A stretch of 64,000 nt of DNA from an uncultured Aquimarina sp. (GTDB lineage: Bacteria; Bacteroidota; Bacteroidia; Flavobacteriales; Flavobacteriaceae), in contig CANMLG010000009.1 of assembly GCA_947498765.1 (NCBI GenBank), positions 94,365 through 158,364 on the forward strand, written 5' to 3'. This document shows, one piece after another, positions 8,078 to 17,287 of this stretch. The position numbers and the translations under genes are program-made. The notes under the pieces were generated by a model. That model worked only from the letters and a program-made list of their open reading frames with translations. It was not told where the DNA came from and did not search any database. Each line of letters opens with the position of its first letter. Positions within the stretch are counted from its first letter, which is position 1.

Positions 8078-10417
8078 ATGGTTGTTTCAAAAAAATACGC
8101 TTTTTTAATAATAACATTTTTAAATGTGTTACTATTAATGGCTCAAGATTTTTCAGGAAATTGGAAATCTCATTTTGCTTATGTGGATTTTGTAGATCTT
8201 GCTGTAGCAGGTAATCGGATGTATGTAGCATCGGAAAATACACTATTTGTACATGATGCAGAAACCAGAGCTAATACAGAATACACTACGGTAGAAGGTT
8301 TATCGGGAGAGGATATTTCAACAATATATTATAGTGACGAAAGAGAATTGATTATTGTAGGCTATAAAAATGGTCTTGTAGAAATTATTGATGAAATATC
8401 GGGTAAGGTAACCTCATTAGTTGATATTCAGAATAAATTAGGAGTACCTCCAGCTAATGTTAAGGTAAATGATTTTTTTGAAGATAATAGTTTATTGTAC
8501 ATAGCAACAGGTTTTGGAGTAGTTGTGTATAATTTAGAAACTAATTTATTTGGAGATACTTTTTTAATTAGTGATTCTTCTGCAATTGTAAGTGATGTGG
8601 TTAGTGTAGGAGTTTTAAATGATACCATTTTTGCAAGTATAGTTGGACAAGGAACATTTTCAGGAAATAAAACAAATAGAAATTTAATAGAGTTTGGAAG
8701 TTGGACTCAAATTCAAAATGAGGTTTTTGATGATATTCAATTATTTTCTGGACAAGCTATTGCACATAATAAATCAAAATCAATTTATGAATTTGATGGA
8801 GTCACTTTTAAGTCTGTATTTACGGATGCAAGTGATATTTTAAATTTTGAAGTTAATGAAGCACTTTTATCAGTAACCTTATCTGATAAAGTGATCCAGT
8901 TAACTACCGATTTTACTAAGAATAACGAAATTGAGTATGATGATGCTACTTTGGTAAATAAAATTACTCATGCTGTAGTTATCAACAATGAAGTGTTTTT
9001 TACAAGTCAAGAAAGAGGCTTTTTCAAAACAGAAAGTCAAAGCTTTCAAAATAATATCATAATAAGTCCTTCTGGACCACTTCTAAATAATGGATTTGCT
9101 TTAGACGTTTTTGATGGCGATTTATGGATGGTATATGGAAATGTCAATGCTTCTTTTACACCAGTGAGTGGAGGAGAAGGGGCTTCTAGATTAAGGAATC
9201 TAAACTGGCTTAATTTGGAAGGGGATAAATTTGAAAAAGCTTTTGTGTTAAGTGATGTTATAATCGATAGAAAGGATAAAAATAAGGTTTTTATAGGATC
9301 TCATAGAAGAGCTGCAGGTTTATTTGAGATCTCCAATGGAGAAACTATAATTCAGTACACACACGAAAATAGCAATTTGGAGCAATGGGTATCAAATAAT
9401 TTTACAAATGTATTTACATTTGATTTTGATTCTCAAGGAGATTTATGGGTGATTAATAATGAGGTAGATCGGGCTTTAAAGAGATTTCAAAAAGAAGTTG
9501 GAGCCTTAGGCTCTAATGATGCGGTTGATATTACAGATTTTATATTTGATTCGAGTAATCCAGATAGAATAAATGTAAGTGAAATTTGTATTGATGAAGA
9601 TGATAATGTTTATATGGCTGCAAGTAGATCGAGTGGAGTTGTTGGATATCAGATTAAAACAAGAAAAATAGCTTCTCTTCCTGATGAAGATTTAGAATTG
9701 TCATTTGCAAATTTAAAAACTTTAGCTTTAGATCTCAATGGTGATTTGTGGGTTGGGAGTATTTTTGGATTAAGAGTCATTGAAAACCCTGAGCGTATGT
9801 TTGAAGAAGGGAATAATGTCAAAGGAGAACCAATAATAATAGAAGATGAAGAAGCTGGCGGTATAGCTCAGGAATTATTTTTTAGGCAATCTATATCAGA
9901 TATAAAAGTAGATGCAAATAATAATAAGTGGATAGGGACTGCTGGAGGAGTCTTTTATCTTTCTCCAGATGGGCAGGAGGTACTACTCAATTTTACAAAA
10001 GATAATTCACCACTTCCTTCCAATGTGATAAATGATATAGCAATTGATGAGACTACCGGAACGGTGTTTTTTGCTACTGATAAAGGTTTAATGGAATATA
10101 ACGGAGGAGTTACTGTTGCTCAGGAAGATTTTGATACGTTTAAAATTTTCCCAAATCCTGTACGTCCAGAGTACAATGATGTCAATGTTAAAATACAAGG
10201 ACTTACTGTTGGGGCTAATGTTAAAATAACAGATGTTGAAGGGAATTTGGTGTTTGAAACGCAAAATGAAACATTTGGAGGTCAAAGTAGTGGGCAAGTG
10301 GAGTGGGATACTAGATCATTTAGTGGTCGAAAAGTAGCCTCTGGGGTTTACTTGGTTTTGGTAACAGGAGAAGAAGGAGAGCAAACAACTATTGGGAAAA
10401 TACTTATTGTTCGTTAA
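8078..10417 (+). CDS. porZ: PorZ-like type IX secretion protein (beta-propellers plus C-terminal sorting domain)
   Basis: The 779-residue secreted protein begins with a signal peptide and WKSHFAYVDFVDLAVAGNRM, the start of a beta-propeller region that fills roughly residues 25-680. The C-terminal 80 residues (FKIFPNPVRPEYNDVNVKI through TTIGKILIVR) form a type IX secretion sorting domain. This layout, the length and the direct recO neighbour match PorZ, the surface protein of the type IX system needed for attaching anionic lipopolysaccharide to cargo in Porphyromonas. The stop overlaps the recO start as TAATG. Some databases call such proteins ABC-transporter binding proteins, which does not fit. 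Confidence 0.82.
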   Translation: MVVSKKYAFLIITFLNVLLLMAQDFSGNWKSHFAYVDFVDLAVAGNRMYVASENTLFVHDAETRANTEYTTVEGLSGEDISTIYYSDERELIIVGYKNGLVEIIDEISGKVTSLVDIQNKLGVPPANVKVNDFFEDNSLLYIATGFGVVVYNLETNLFGDTFLISDSSAIVSDVVSVGVLNDTIFASIVGQGTFSGNKTNRNLIEFGSWTQIQNEVFDDIQLFSGQAIAHNKSKSIYEFDGVTFKSVFTDASDILNFEVNEALLSVTLSDKVIQLTTDFTKNNEIEYDDATLVNKITHAVVINNEVFFTSQERGFFKTESQSFQNNIIISPSGPLLNNGFALDVFDGDLWMVYGNVNASFTPVSGGEGASRLRNLNWLNLEGDKFEKAFVLSDVIIDRKDKNKVFIGSHRRAAGLFEISNGETIIQYTHENSNLEQWVSNNFTNVFTFDFDSQGDLWVINNEVDRALKRFQKEVGALGSNDAVDITDFIFDSSNPDRINVSEICIDEDDNVYMAASRSSGVVGYQIKTRKIASLPDEDLELSFANLKTLALDLNGDLWVGSIFGLRVIENPERMFEEGNNVKGEPIIIEDEEAGGIAQELFFRQSISDIKVDANNNKWIGTAGGVFYLSPDGQEVLLNFTKDNSPLPSNVINDIAIDETTGTVFFATDKGLMEYNGGVTVAQEDFDTFKIFPNPVRPEYNDVNVKIQGLTVGANVKITDVEGNLVFETQNETFGGQSSGQVEWDTRSFSGRKVASGVYLVLVTGEEGEQTTIGKILIVR

Positions 10418-11136
10418 TGCAAATTAAAACAGAAGCTATCGTAATTCATTCTATGCGTTACGGTGAGGCTGATCTAATTGTTAAATTGTATACAAAGCAA
10501 GAAGGATTAGTATCTTACTTGCTGAGAGGTATATTGAAGTCAAAAAAAGGGAAATTAAAACCATCGTTGTTTTTGCCCTTTTCTATATTGAATATAGATG
10601 CAATTCATAAGCCAAAAGCTTCATTAAAGCGTTTAACTGAGGCCCAATTGGTGTGCTATTATGAATCCCTGCACCAATCCGTAATAAAGAATAGTTTAGG
10701 GGCTTTCATTGCAGAAATTTTATTGCAAGTCCTAGTTGATCAAGAACCAGATGAAGGTATATTTAAGTTTTTAAAAGAGTCGTTATTATGGTTGGATACT
10801 AATAAAGAAGTTACTATGTTTCATTTGCTTTTTTTATTAGAATTTACTCGCTTTTTAGGTTGTTATCCAGATCAATCAAATAATGAGTTAACCCAGTTTA
10901 ATATTGAAGAAGCTTGTTTTACCGTAGGTAATAAAAGTGGATATGTTATTGATGGAGAATTATTAATTGCATTTAAGTTGCTTTTAGGCATAAAATTTGA
11001 TGAATTAAAAAGAATTTCATTACCCAAAAGCATTAGAAAACAATTATTAGATAAAATGTTACTTTATTATAGTTTTCATGTAGCTGGGTTTAAAAAACCA
11101 AAATCTGTAGGGGTATTAGAAGCTCTTTTTAATTAG
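10417..11136 (+). CDS. recO: DNA repair protein RecO
   Basis: The 239-residue protein starts with the RecO OB-fold domain (TEAIVIHSMRYGEADLIVKLYT) and continues with the helical C-terminal domain. RecO loads RecA together with RecR and anneals DNA in RecF-pathway repair. The C-terminal zinc-type cysteines of some RecO proteins are not obvious here, as is common in Bacteroidetes. It is translationally coupled to the porZ-like gene by a TAATG overlap, and the receptor gene follows after 3 bases. Confidence 0.93.
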   Translation: MQIKTEAIVIHSMRYGEADLIVKLYTKQEGLVSYLLRGILKSKKGKLKPSLFLPFSILNIDAIHKPKASLKRLTEAQLVCYYESLHQSVIKNSLGAFIAEILLQVLVDQEPDEGIFKFLKESLLWLDTNKEVTMFHLLFLLEFTRFLGCYPDQSNNELTQFNIEEACFTVGNKSGYVIDGELLIAFKLLLGIKFDELKRISLPKSIRKQLLDKMLLYYSFHVAGFKKPKSVGVLEALFN

Positions 11137-11139
11137 TCA

Positions 11140-13545
11140 ATGTACAAAACTATACTATATCTTTTTTTTTTAATTCCTTCAGTACTTTTTTCACAATTTA
11201 TAAAAGTAGTGGATTTAGAAACTCAAAAACCTATAAAAGGTGTTTGGGTTTTATCAAATGCTTATAAAGAAACAAGGTATACAGATGATAAAGGTAAAGT
11301 TAGTATCTTATTAGATAAAGGGGATACTTGGTATGAGTTTTTAATGGATGGTTACTATGAGGTCGGTTTAAGTGCCTCTGAAATATTGGCTTTGGGTTAT
11401 GTTGTTGAAATGGATCGCTTAAAAGAATCTTTAAAGGAGGTGGTCGTTTCGAATACAAAATGGATACAGGAAAAACAGAAAATTTCTCGAAAATTTATTA
11501 AAATAAGTAAAGAAAACGTTTTGGAAACTAATCCTCAAACGGCAGCCGATTTAGTGCAAAAAACAGGAAATATATTTGTTCAAAAAAGTCAATTAGGAGG
11601 AGGTAGTCCCTTTATTAGAGGGTTTTCAGCTAATAGAGTGTTACTTTCAGTTGATGGTGTACGTGTAAATAATGCCATTTTTAGGGGGGGGAATGTTCAA
11701 AATATTATATCAATCGACCCTTTGTTTGTTGAAGATACTGAGGTGTTATTGGGTTCAGGATCGGTTATTTATGGTAGTGACGCAGTGGGGGGAGTTATTA
11801 ATTTTAGAACCTTAATTCCCGAAGTAAGCAAAGTTGAAAAATTAAAAATAAAAGGGAATAGCCTTTTTAGAACAGCTACAGCAAGTAGCGAAAAAACAAT
11901 ACATGCTGATATTAGTTTAAGTAATAATAAGTTAGCATCTGTTACTAGTGTTTCTTACAATAGTTTTTCAGATCTAACTCAAGGAAGTAATGGACCCGAT
12001 GATTATTTAAGAAATGAATTTGTAGCAACGACAGCAGCTGGTGATGTTGTAGAAACTAATACTAATCCAAAAGAACAAATAACATCAGGATATGACCAGT
12101 ATAGCTTTCTTCAAAAATTGGCTTACGTTCCTAATAAATACATAAAAACAGAATTGGGTTTAATTTATACATCAACAACCCAATATGATCGGTATGATCG
12201 TTTATTGCGTAAAAGAGATGATCAGTTTCAACATGCCGAATGGTTTTATGGCCCTCAGCGTTGGTTTATGGGGACTGGTGTTGTTTCATACAAAAGGAAA
12301 CATTCATTTTTTGATGAGCTTAAAGTAACTAATGCGTATCAATCTTATAAAGAGGGGCGTAATATTCGAGATTTTAATTCTTTAATCAGAACAACAAATC
12401 AAGAGAACGTTGATGTATATACTTTTAATTTTGATGCCCGAAAAGCGTGGAGTAAAGTCAATTTTAGTTATGGTTTAGAGTATGTGTTTAATAAAGTTTT
12501 TAGCAGTGCATTTGAATTGGATATAGCTGATCAGCGTATTACTAATTTAATTTTAACACGTTATCCTAATGGCGCAACATGGCAATCTTTTGCAGGGTAC
12601 TCAATAGCAAATTTTGATTTTAATGAACGTTTAGCCATATCGGCAGGGGTTCGTTATAATTTTGTGTCATTAGATGCAAAATTTAATAGTTCAAGTTTAG
12701 ATTTTCCTTTTTCAGAATCAAAAATTAATACAGGAGCGGTAACCGGAACTTTAGGAGTTAATTGGGAAGTGTCGAAAAACATAAGACTTAAGGCAAACGC
12801 AAATACTGCTTTCAGAGCACCCAATATTGACGATGTAGGGAAAACCGTTTTGGATTCGGAGCCAGGAACATTGATTGTGCCTAATCCTAACTTAAAATCG
12901 GAATATGCCTATAATTTTGAGTTTGGAGGGACATTTACAAAAAATGAGTTTAAATTTTCGTTGATTGGTTATGCTACTTTTTTGGAAAACGCATTAACAC
13001 GATCTAATTTTGAGTTAAATGGAAATACCTCAGTTGTATTTAGAGGACAGGAAAGTCAAGTGCTAGCTATCCAAAATAGTGAGCATTTATATGTTAATGG
13101 CTTGGAGATAAATACTGAAATTCCATTAATTAATAATCTACAATTATTAGGAGGCTACACCATAACAAGAGGAAGGAATACGCTTTCTGATAATACAAAA
13201 GTAGCTGTACGACATGTGTCGCCAGATTTTGGAAACCTTCATTTAAGATATCGAAAAAAGAAATGGATGCTTGATGTGTATTCAGAATTTAGTAAAGGCT
13301 TTTCATTTGACGAATTAGCCCCTTCTGAAAAAGGAAAAGTGTTTATTTATGCCTTAGATGCAGATGGTAATCCTTTTTTGCCATCATGGATGACTGTAAA
13401 TTTGAGGGGTAAAGTTAATTTAACGAAAAAGCTAAGTTTAACTTCTGCTTTAGAGAATATAACAGATCGACGTTACAGAACATATTCGTCTGGAATATCA
13501 GCTCCTGGGATTAATTTTATAACTAGCTTAAATTATCATTTTTAA
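11140..13545 (+). CDS. TonB-dependent outer-membrane receptor
   Basis: The 801-residue protein has a signal peptide, a short N-terminal carboxypeptidase-regulatory-like domain (VVDLETQKPIKGVWVLSN), a plug domain (ADLVQKTGNIFVQKS and GSVIYGSDAVGGVINF near residue 212) and a 22-stranded barrel that ends in the aromatic terminus SLNYHF. It should import a siderophore, haem, cobalamin or similar ligand with TonB energy. The ligand is not evident. It is 3 bases downstream of recO and overlaps the convergent lipoprotein gene by 4 bases. Confidence 0.92.
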   Translation: MYKTILYLFFLIPSVLFSQFIKVVDLETQKPIKGVWVLSNAYKETRYTDDKGKVSILLDKGDTWYEFLMDGYYEVGLSASEILALGYVVEMDRLKESLKEVVVSNTKWIQEKQKISRKFIKISKENVLETNPQTAADLVQKTGNIFVQKSQLGGGSPFIRGFSANRVLLSVDGVRVNNAIFRGGNVQNIISIDPLFVEDTEVLLGSGSVIYGSDAVGGVINFRTLIPEVSKVEKLKIKGNSLFRTATASSEKTIHADISLSNNKLASVTSVSYNSFSDLTQGSNGPDDYLRNEFVATTAAGDVVETNTNPKEQITSGYDQYSFLQKLAYVPNKYIKTELGLIYTSTTQYDRYDRLLRKRDDQFQHAEWFYGPQRWFMGTGVVSYKRKHSFFDELKVTNAYQSYKEGRNIRDFNSLIRTTNQENVDVYTFNFDARKAWSKVNFSYGLEYVFNKVFSSAFELDIADQRITNLILTRYPNGATWQSFAGYSIANFDFNERLAISAGVRYNFVSLDAKFNSSSLDFPFSESKINTGAVTGTLGVNWEVSKNIRLKANANTAFRAPNIDDVGKTVLDSEPGTLIVPNPNLKSEYAYNFEFGGTFTKNEFKFSLIGYATFLENALTRSNFELNGNTSVVFRGQESQVLAIQNSEHLYVNGLEINTEIPLINNLQLLGGYTITRGRNTLSDNTKVAVRHVSPDFGNLHLRYRKKKWMLDVYSEFSKGFSFDELAPSEKGKVFIYALDADGNPFLPSWMTVNLRGKVNLTKKLSLTSALENITDRRYRTYSSGISAPGINFITSLNYHF

Positions 13546-14099
13546 AACAAAGGCTCTACAGCAATAGTGTCTTTTTTAATTTCTTTTTCGCGTTCTAATT
13601 CTTTTTTAAAATCTTCAGGGAGTTTAAAAGTGGTTTCGTCAATTTGTGTAAGTAAGTGATTGTAGCCGATAATAATTTTGGATACTTTATTTCCTATTAA
13701 AGTAGTGTCTTTTTTTTGTTTTGTAATCCTAAAAGCAGCGTCTTTAGAATAGGTATACATTTCATTAAGTCTACTTAAAATACTTCTGTTTTTATAAGTT
13801 CCAGGTAATGTTTCTATAAGTTCTTCTATATTTTCATTAATTGATATAAGCGTTGCTTCCATTTTAGCAAATGAAACGGTGTTTAAAGTATCAATATTTT
13901 TTGATAAAGCTTCAAAATTAGAGTCCTCCTTTAGTATTTTCGGAATTTGATTAATCGAAGTTTGAATCTTTATGCGACTATTTTTTAATTGTAAACTATC
14001 CAAGGTTATGTTCGAAGAAGCAAGGGGTGTTTTTTGAGATTTATTACAACCGAAAAGTACTATTGAGAATAAAGAAATAAGAGTTAAAATGGTTTTCAT
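13542..14099 (-). CDS. Lipoprotein of unknown function
   Basis: The 185-residue protein has a clear lipoprotein signal with lipobox LFGC at residues 15-18, followed by a mainly helical, charged region (a coiled-coil-like stretch around IKIQTSINQIPKILKEDSN). No domain is recognised. It lies downstream of nothing on its strand and is separated from leuB by that gene's terminator, so it may be transcribed by itself or by read-through. Confidence 0.65.
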   Translation of the reverse strand: MKTILTLISLFSIVLFGCNKSQKTPLASSNITLDSLQLKNSRIKIQTSINQIPKILKEDSNFEALSKNIDTLNTVSFAKMEATLISINENIEELIETLPGTYKNRSILSRLNEMYTYSKDAAFRITKQKKDTTLIGNKVSKIIIGYNHLLTQIDETTFKLPEDFKKELEREKEIKKDTIAVEPLF

Positions 14100-14164
14100 A
14101 AAAACAGAGTAATCAAATGCTCACTTTATATGGGCATAAATTTTAAAAGACTTTGTCAAAAATA

Positions 14165-14200
14165 CTAAAAAAGGCCACTCTCGTTGCAGAAAGTGACCTT
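14165..14200 (-). terminator. Rho-independent terminator after leuB
   Basis: On the minus strand AAGGTCACTT and AGTGGCCTT form a stem with one mismatch, followed by TTTTTT. It sits 25 bases after the leuB stop. Confidence 0.8.
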
Positions 14201-14224
14201 GTATTATTGCTATTGAAGTTGTAA

Positions 14225-15283
14225 TTAGATGTTTTTAGCTAACCAATCTCCAATTTCACTTGTTTTATAAGCTTTTCCTCCAGCAGCTAAATCCTCAGTA
14301 ACTACAGCTTCAGCTAGGGATTTGTTTACTACATTTCTAATAGCTTCTGCTTCTTCTTTTAAACCAAAAGCATCTTCAAACATCATGGCAGCTGATAGTA
14401 CAGTAGCTAATGGGTTTGCAATATCTTTTCCGGCAGCTTGTGGGTATGAACCGTGTATTGGCTCGTATAAAGATGTTTTTTCTCCTACAGAAGCAGAAGG
14501 CATTAATCCCATAGATCCAGAAATTACAGAAGCTTCATCTGTTAAAATGTCTCCAAATAAGTTTTCAGTAATTAAAACATCATAACTATTTGGCCATTGT
14601 ACTAAACGCATAGCCACTGCATCAACAAATTCGTAAGATACCTCTACTTCAGGATAATCTTTCTCCATAGCTTGTACCGTTTCTCTCCAAAGTCTTGAAG
14701 TTTCAAGGACGTTGGCTTTGTCAACGCAACATAGTTTTTTAGTACGCGTCATAGCTAATTCAAAACCTTTTTTAGCTAAACGCTGTACTTCAGCTCGGGT
14801 GTATACACAGTTGTCAAAAGCAGTTTCGCCTCCATCTTTTCTTCCTTTTTCACCAAAATAAATACCGCCAGTTAATTCACGTAAAAACACTAAGTCAGTA
14901 CCCTTAATTCGTTCTTCTTTTAAGGGAGATTTATCAATTAAAGAAGGGAAAGTAAATGTAGGGCGTACGTTAGCAAATAAACCTAATTTTTTACGCATTT
15001 TAAGTAAACCTTGTTCTGGGCGCACTTTAGCAGAAGGGTCATTGTCAAAACGAGGATGTCCAATAGCACCAAAAAGAACCGCATCAGCAGCAACACAAAT
15101 ATCGTGAGTTTCGTCTGGGTAAGGCTCACCTACAGCATCAATAGCTGCAGCTCCTGTTAAGGCAGGAGTCCAATTAATTTCATGGTTAAACTTTACGGCC
15201 ACAGCATCACAAACTTTTACTGCTTGATCAATTACTTCGGGTCCAATACCGTCTCCGGCAAGTAGTGCTATATTTAATTTCAT
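14225..15283 (-). CDS. leuB: 3-isopropylmalate dehydrogenase
   Basis: The 352-residue enzyme has MKLNIALLAGDGIGPEV at its start, the substrate-binding Arg segments (RPEQGLLKMRK), FLRELTGGIYFGEK and the metal-binding DVLITENLFGDILTDEAS. It oxidises and decarboxylates 3-isopropylmalate to 2-oxoisocaproate in leucine synthesis, using NAD. Key residues and length are normal. No other leu or ilv genes lie in this window, so leuB is separated from the cluster where it is often found in this group. Confidence 0.95.
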   Translation of the reverse strand: MKLNIALLAGDGIGPEVIDQAVKVCDAVAVKFNHEINWTPALTGAAAIDAVGEPYPDETHDICVAADAVLFGAIGHPRFDNDPSAKVRPEQGLLKMRKKLGLFANVRPTFTFPSLIDKSPLKEERIKGTDLVFLRELTGGIYFGEKGRKDGGETAFDNCVYTRAEVQRLAKKGFELAMTRTKKLCCVDKANVLETSRLWRETVQAMEKDYPEVEVSYEFVDAVAMRLVQWPNSYDVLITENLFGDILTDEASVISGSMGLMPSASVGEKTSLYEPIHGSYPQAAGKDIANPLATVLSAAMMFEDAFGLKEEAEAIRNVVNKSLAEAVVTEDLAAGGKAYKTSEIGDWLAKNI

Positions 15284-15318
15284 TTTATGATATTTTGAAC
15301 TTTAATCTTAATTCGATG

Positions 15319-15326
15319 CAAAGATA
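15319..15326 (-). promoter_or_regulatory. Candidate -7 promoter element of leuB
   Basis: On the minus strand the site reads TATCTTTG, 35 bases before the leuB start. No clear -33 TTG is visible. The rest of 15284-15594 is AT-rich and holds no open frame; apart from this element it contains only the hairpin after the lectin-like gene. Confidence 0.4.
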
Positions 15327-15505
15327 CTTTTTTCTTAGGATTTGCGTGTTATTTTAAGCATTTGTGAATATATCAATAAAAAGAGCTTTCTATAGTGATG
15401 TCCTGAAAAAATAAGTGTATTTATTTTTTTGTGTAAATAATTAATAAATAGACTGATAGGATTTGTAATATTAAGTTTATTCTTAATTAGTTCTTACTAT
15501 ATTAA

Positions 15506-15534
15506 ACGGGTTCAACTTTAAAAGCTGAACCCGT
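15506..15534 (-). terminator. Hairpin downstream of the lectin-like gene
   Basis: ACGGGTTCA and TGAACCCGT form a perfect 9-bp stem around an 11-base loop. On the minus strand it lies about 60 bases after the stop of the repeat protein and is followed by TTTAAT, a weak T tract. Confidence 0.6.
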
Positions 15535-15594
15535 CTACATACATACTATTTATATAAAAGTTATCTTTTTTAGAGAGCTTTATATATTTGATAT

Positions 15595-17067
15595 CTAAAT
15601 TTTTGACCAAGACCATTTAGACCCTGACCAAGAATTAACCCACAAATTACCATCACTGCCCTTAACAAATACGTAAGGTCTACCTTTATCAACGGTTATA
15701 CTTCCCATAGCTTTAGATATAGTGATATTCGTTCCGGGCTTTCCTTGGTTAGACCATGACCATCTAGATCCAGACCACCAATTTAGCCATAAGTTACCAT
15801 CGGTTCCTTTTACAAACACATAAGGTCTACTTCCGTCTACTGTAATGGCTCCCATAGATTGTGAGATATTCGTTCTTGGTTTTCCTTGATTAGCCCAAGA
15901 CCATCTAGACCCTGACCAAGAATTAACCCATAAATTCCCGTCGCTGCCCTTAACAAATACATAAGGTCTACTACCATCTACTGTAATGGCTCCCATAGAT
16001 TGCGAGATGTTCGTTCTTGGTTTTCCTTGATTAGCCCAAGACCATTTAGATCCGGACCACCAGTTTAACCATAAATTCCCGTCCGTTCCTTTCAAAAATA
16101 CATAAGGTCTACTACCATCTACAGTAATGGCTCCCATAGATTGTGAGATATTTGTTCTTGGTTTTCCTTGGTTAGACCAAGACCATTTAGAGCCAGACCA
16201 CCAATTATTCCAAAGGTTACCGTCCGTTCCTTTCACAAATACATAAGGCCTACTACCATCTACAGTAATGGCTCCCATAGATTGTGAGATATTTGTTCTT
16301 GGTTTTCCTTGATTAGACCAAGACCATCTAGACCCTGACCATGAGTTTGACCATAAATTCCCATCAATACCTTTAGCAAATACATAAGGTCTATTTCCAT
16401 CAACAGTTATAGTTCCCATCGATAGAGATAAACCATTACTAGGTTTACCTTGATTAGACCAAGACCATTTAGATCCATCTTTCCATTTGCGCCATAAGTT
16501 TCCATCGTCTCCTTTGACAAATATGTAAGATTTGTTATTATTTATAGTCGTTGCCCCCATAGATTCATTAAAAGGGAGAGGTTTAGAAATATTAACAACA
16601 TTAGAAATATTAACAACATTTATAGCATTAGAAATATTAATAGTACTTTCACTAAAAGATTGATAGGCTATTTCGTTAACTGGATTAGTAACTTTTATTT
16701 GGTATCTCCCATTAAATATATCAGAAGGAATTGTCCATTTGTAAATTTGATTTGTATCAGCAGCTATATTTTTGGCTATAACTTTTGCATTTTTTTGTGT
16801 TCTTAATTCATATAAGTAGATGTTAACAGTACTTGAGGTCCAATCATTACAATTAGTACATAATAAATCATCTAAACCAATTTTAATTTCATCTCCAGGA
16901 ACTAAATTTAGTGTGCTTAATTCTCCATAATTTAAGGTAACAAACCAGTCGTTTGTTGTAATTGGTTGAACGCTTTTTGAAAGTTCCTTGTTGCTTATGT
17001 CTTTTTCACAAGAGAGAATAAGTAAGGATAAAAGACTTGTAATTGTAATTTTAATTTTTTGTTTCAT
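15595..17067 (-). CDS. Lipoprotein with seven tandem lectin-like propeller repeats
   Basis: The 490-residue protein starts with a lipoprotein signal (lipobox LILSC, Cys at residue 20). Residues 30-150 form an all-beta region, followed by a Ser/Asn/Val linker. From about residue 168 to the end are seven repeats of about 47 residues with the core RPYVFVKGTDGNLW, then WWSGSKWSWSNQGKP. Seven Trp-rich repeats predict a seven-bladed beta-propeller, like fungal-type lectins and the DUF346 repeat family. It is probably a surface carbohydrate-binding lipoprotein; the ligand is inferred, not shown. Repeats 2-6 are nearly identical. It has its own hairpin terminator. Confidence 0.75.
   Translation of the reverse strand: MKQKIKITITSLLSLLILSCEKDISNKELSKSVQPITTNDWFVTLNYGELSTLNLVPGDEIKIGLDDLLCTNCNDWTSSTVNIYLYELRTQKNAKVIAKNIAADTNQIYKWTIPSDIFNGRYQIKVTNPVNEIAYQSFSESTINISNAINVVNISNVVNISKPLPFNESMGATTINNNKSYIFVKGDDGNLWRKWKDGSKWSWSNQGKPSNGLSLSMGTITVDGNRPYVFAKGIDGNLWSNSWSGSRWSWSNQGKPRTNISQSMGAITVDGSRPYVFVKGTDGNLWNNWWSGSKWSWSNQGKPRTNISQSMGAITVDGSRPYVFLKGTDGNLWLNWWSGSKWSWANQGKPRTNISQSMGAITVDGSRPYVFVKGSDGNLWVNSWSGSRWSWANQGKPRTNISQSMGAITVDGSRPYVFVKGTDGNLWLNWWSGSRWSWSNQGKPGTNITISKAMGSITVDKGRPYVFVKGSDGNLWVNSWSGSKWSWSKI
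15598..16566 (-). repeat. Seven tandem ~141-bp coding repeats
   Basis: The 3' two thirds of the lectin-like gene is a tandem array of seven units of about 141 bp. The middle units share long identical stretches even at silent positions, so they were recently duplicated or kept alike by gene conversion. Confidence 0.85.
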
Positions 17068-17287
17068 GTTAATATTAATATAAAAGTTTTAAGGGTAAAT
17101 ATAGGAAAAGAGAATTTTAAGAAAAGATAGATTTAAAATTTTATTTATTTTGAGATTTAATACCTCATGGCTTATCTCGTATGAATAAAAAAGATTGAAA
17201 ACCTAAGATTTTTATCGAAAAAATACTATTAAATTAAATGCCTCGTGAGCTTTCCTTGAGGATTATTTATTAGAATTATTATCAATA

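Noticed and set aside
15598..16566. Regular ~141-bp repeats as a CRISPR or satellite array
   Set aside because: The repeats are in frame in one long gene and encode a Trp-rich protein motif.
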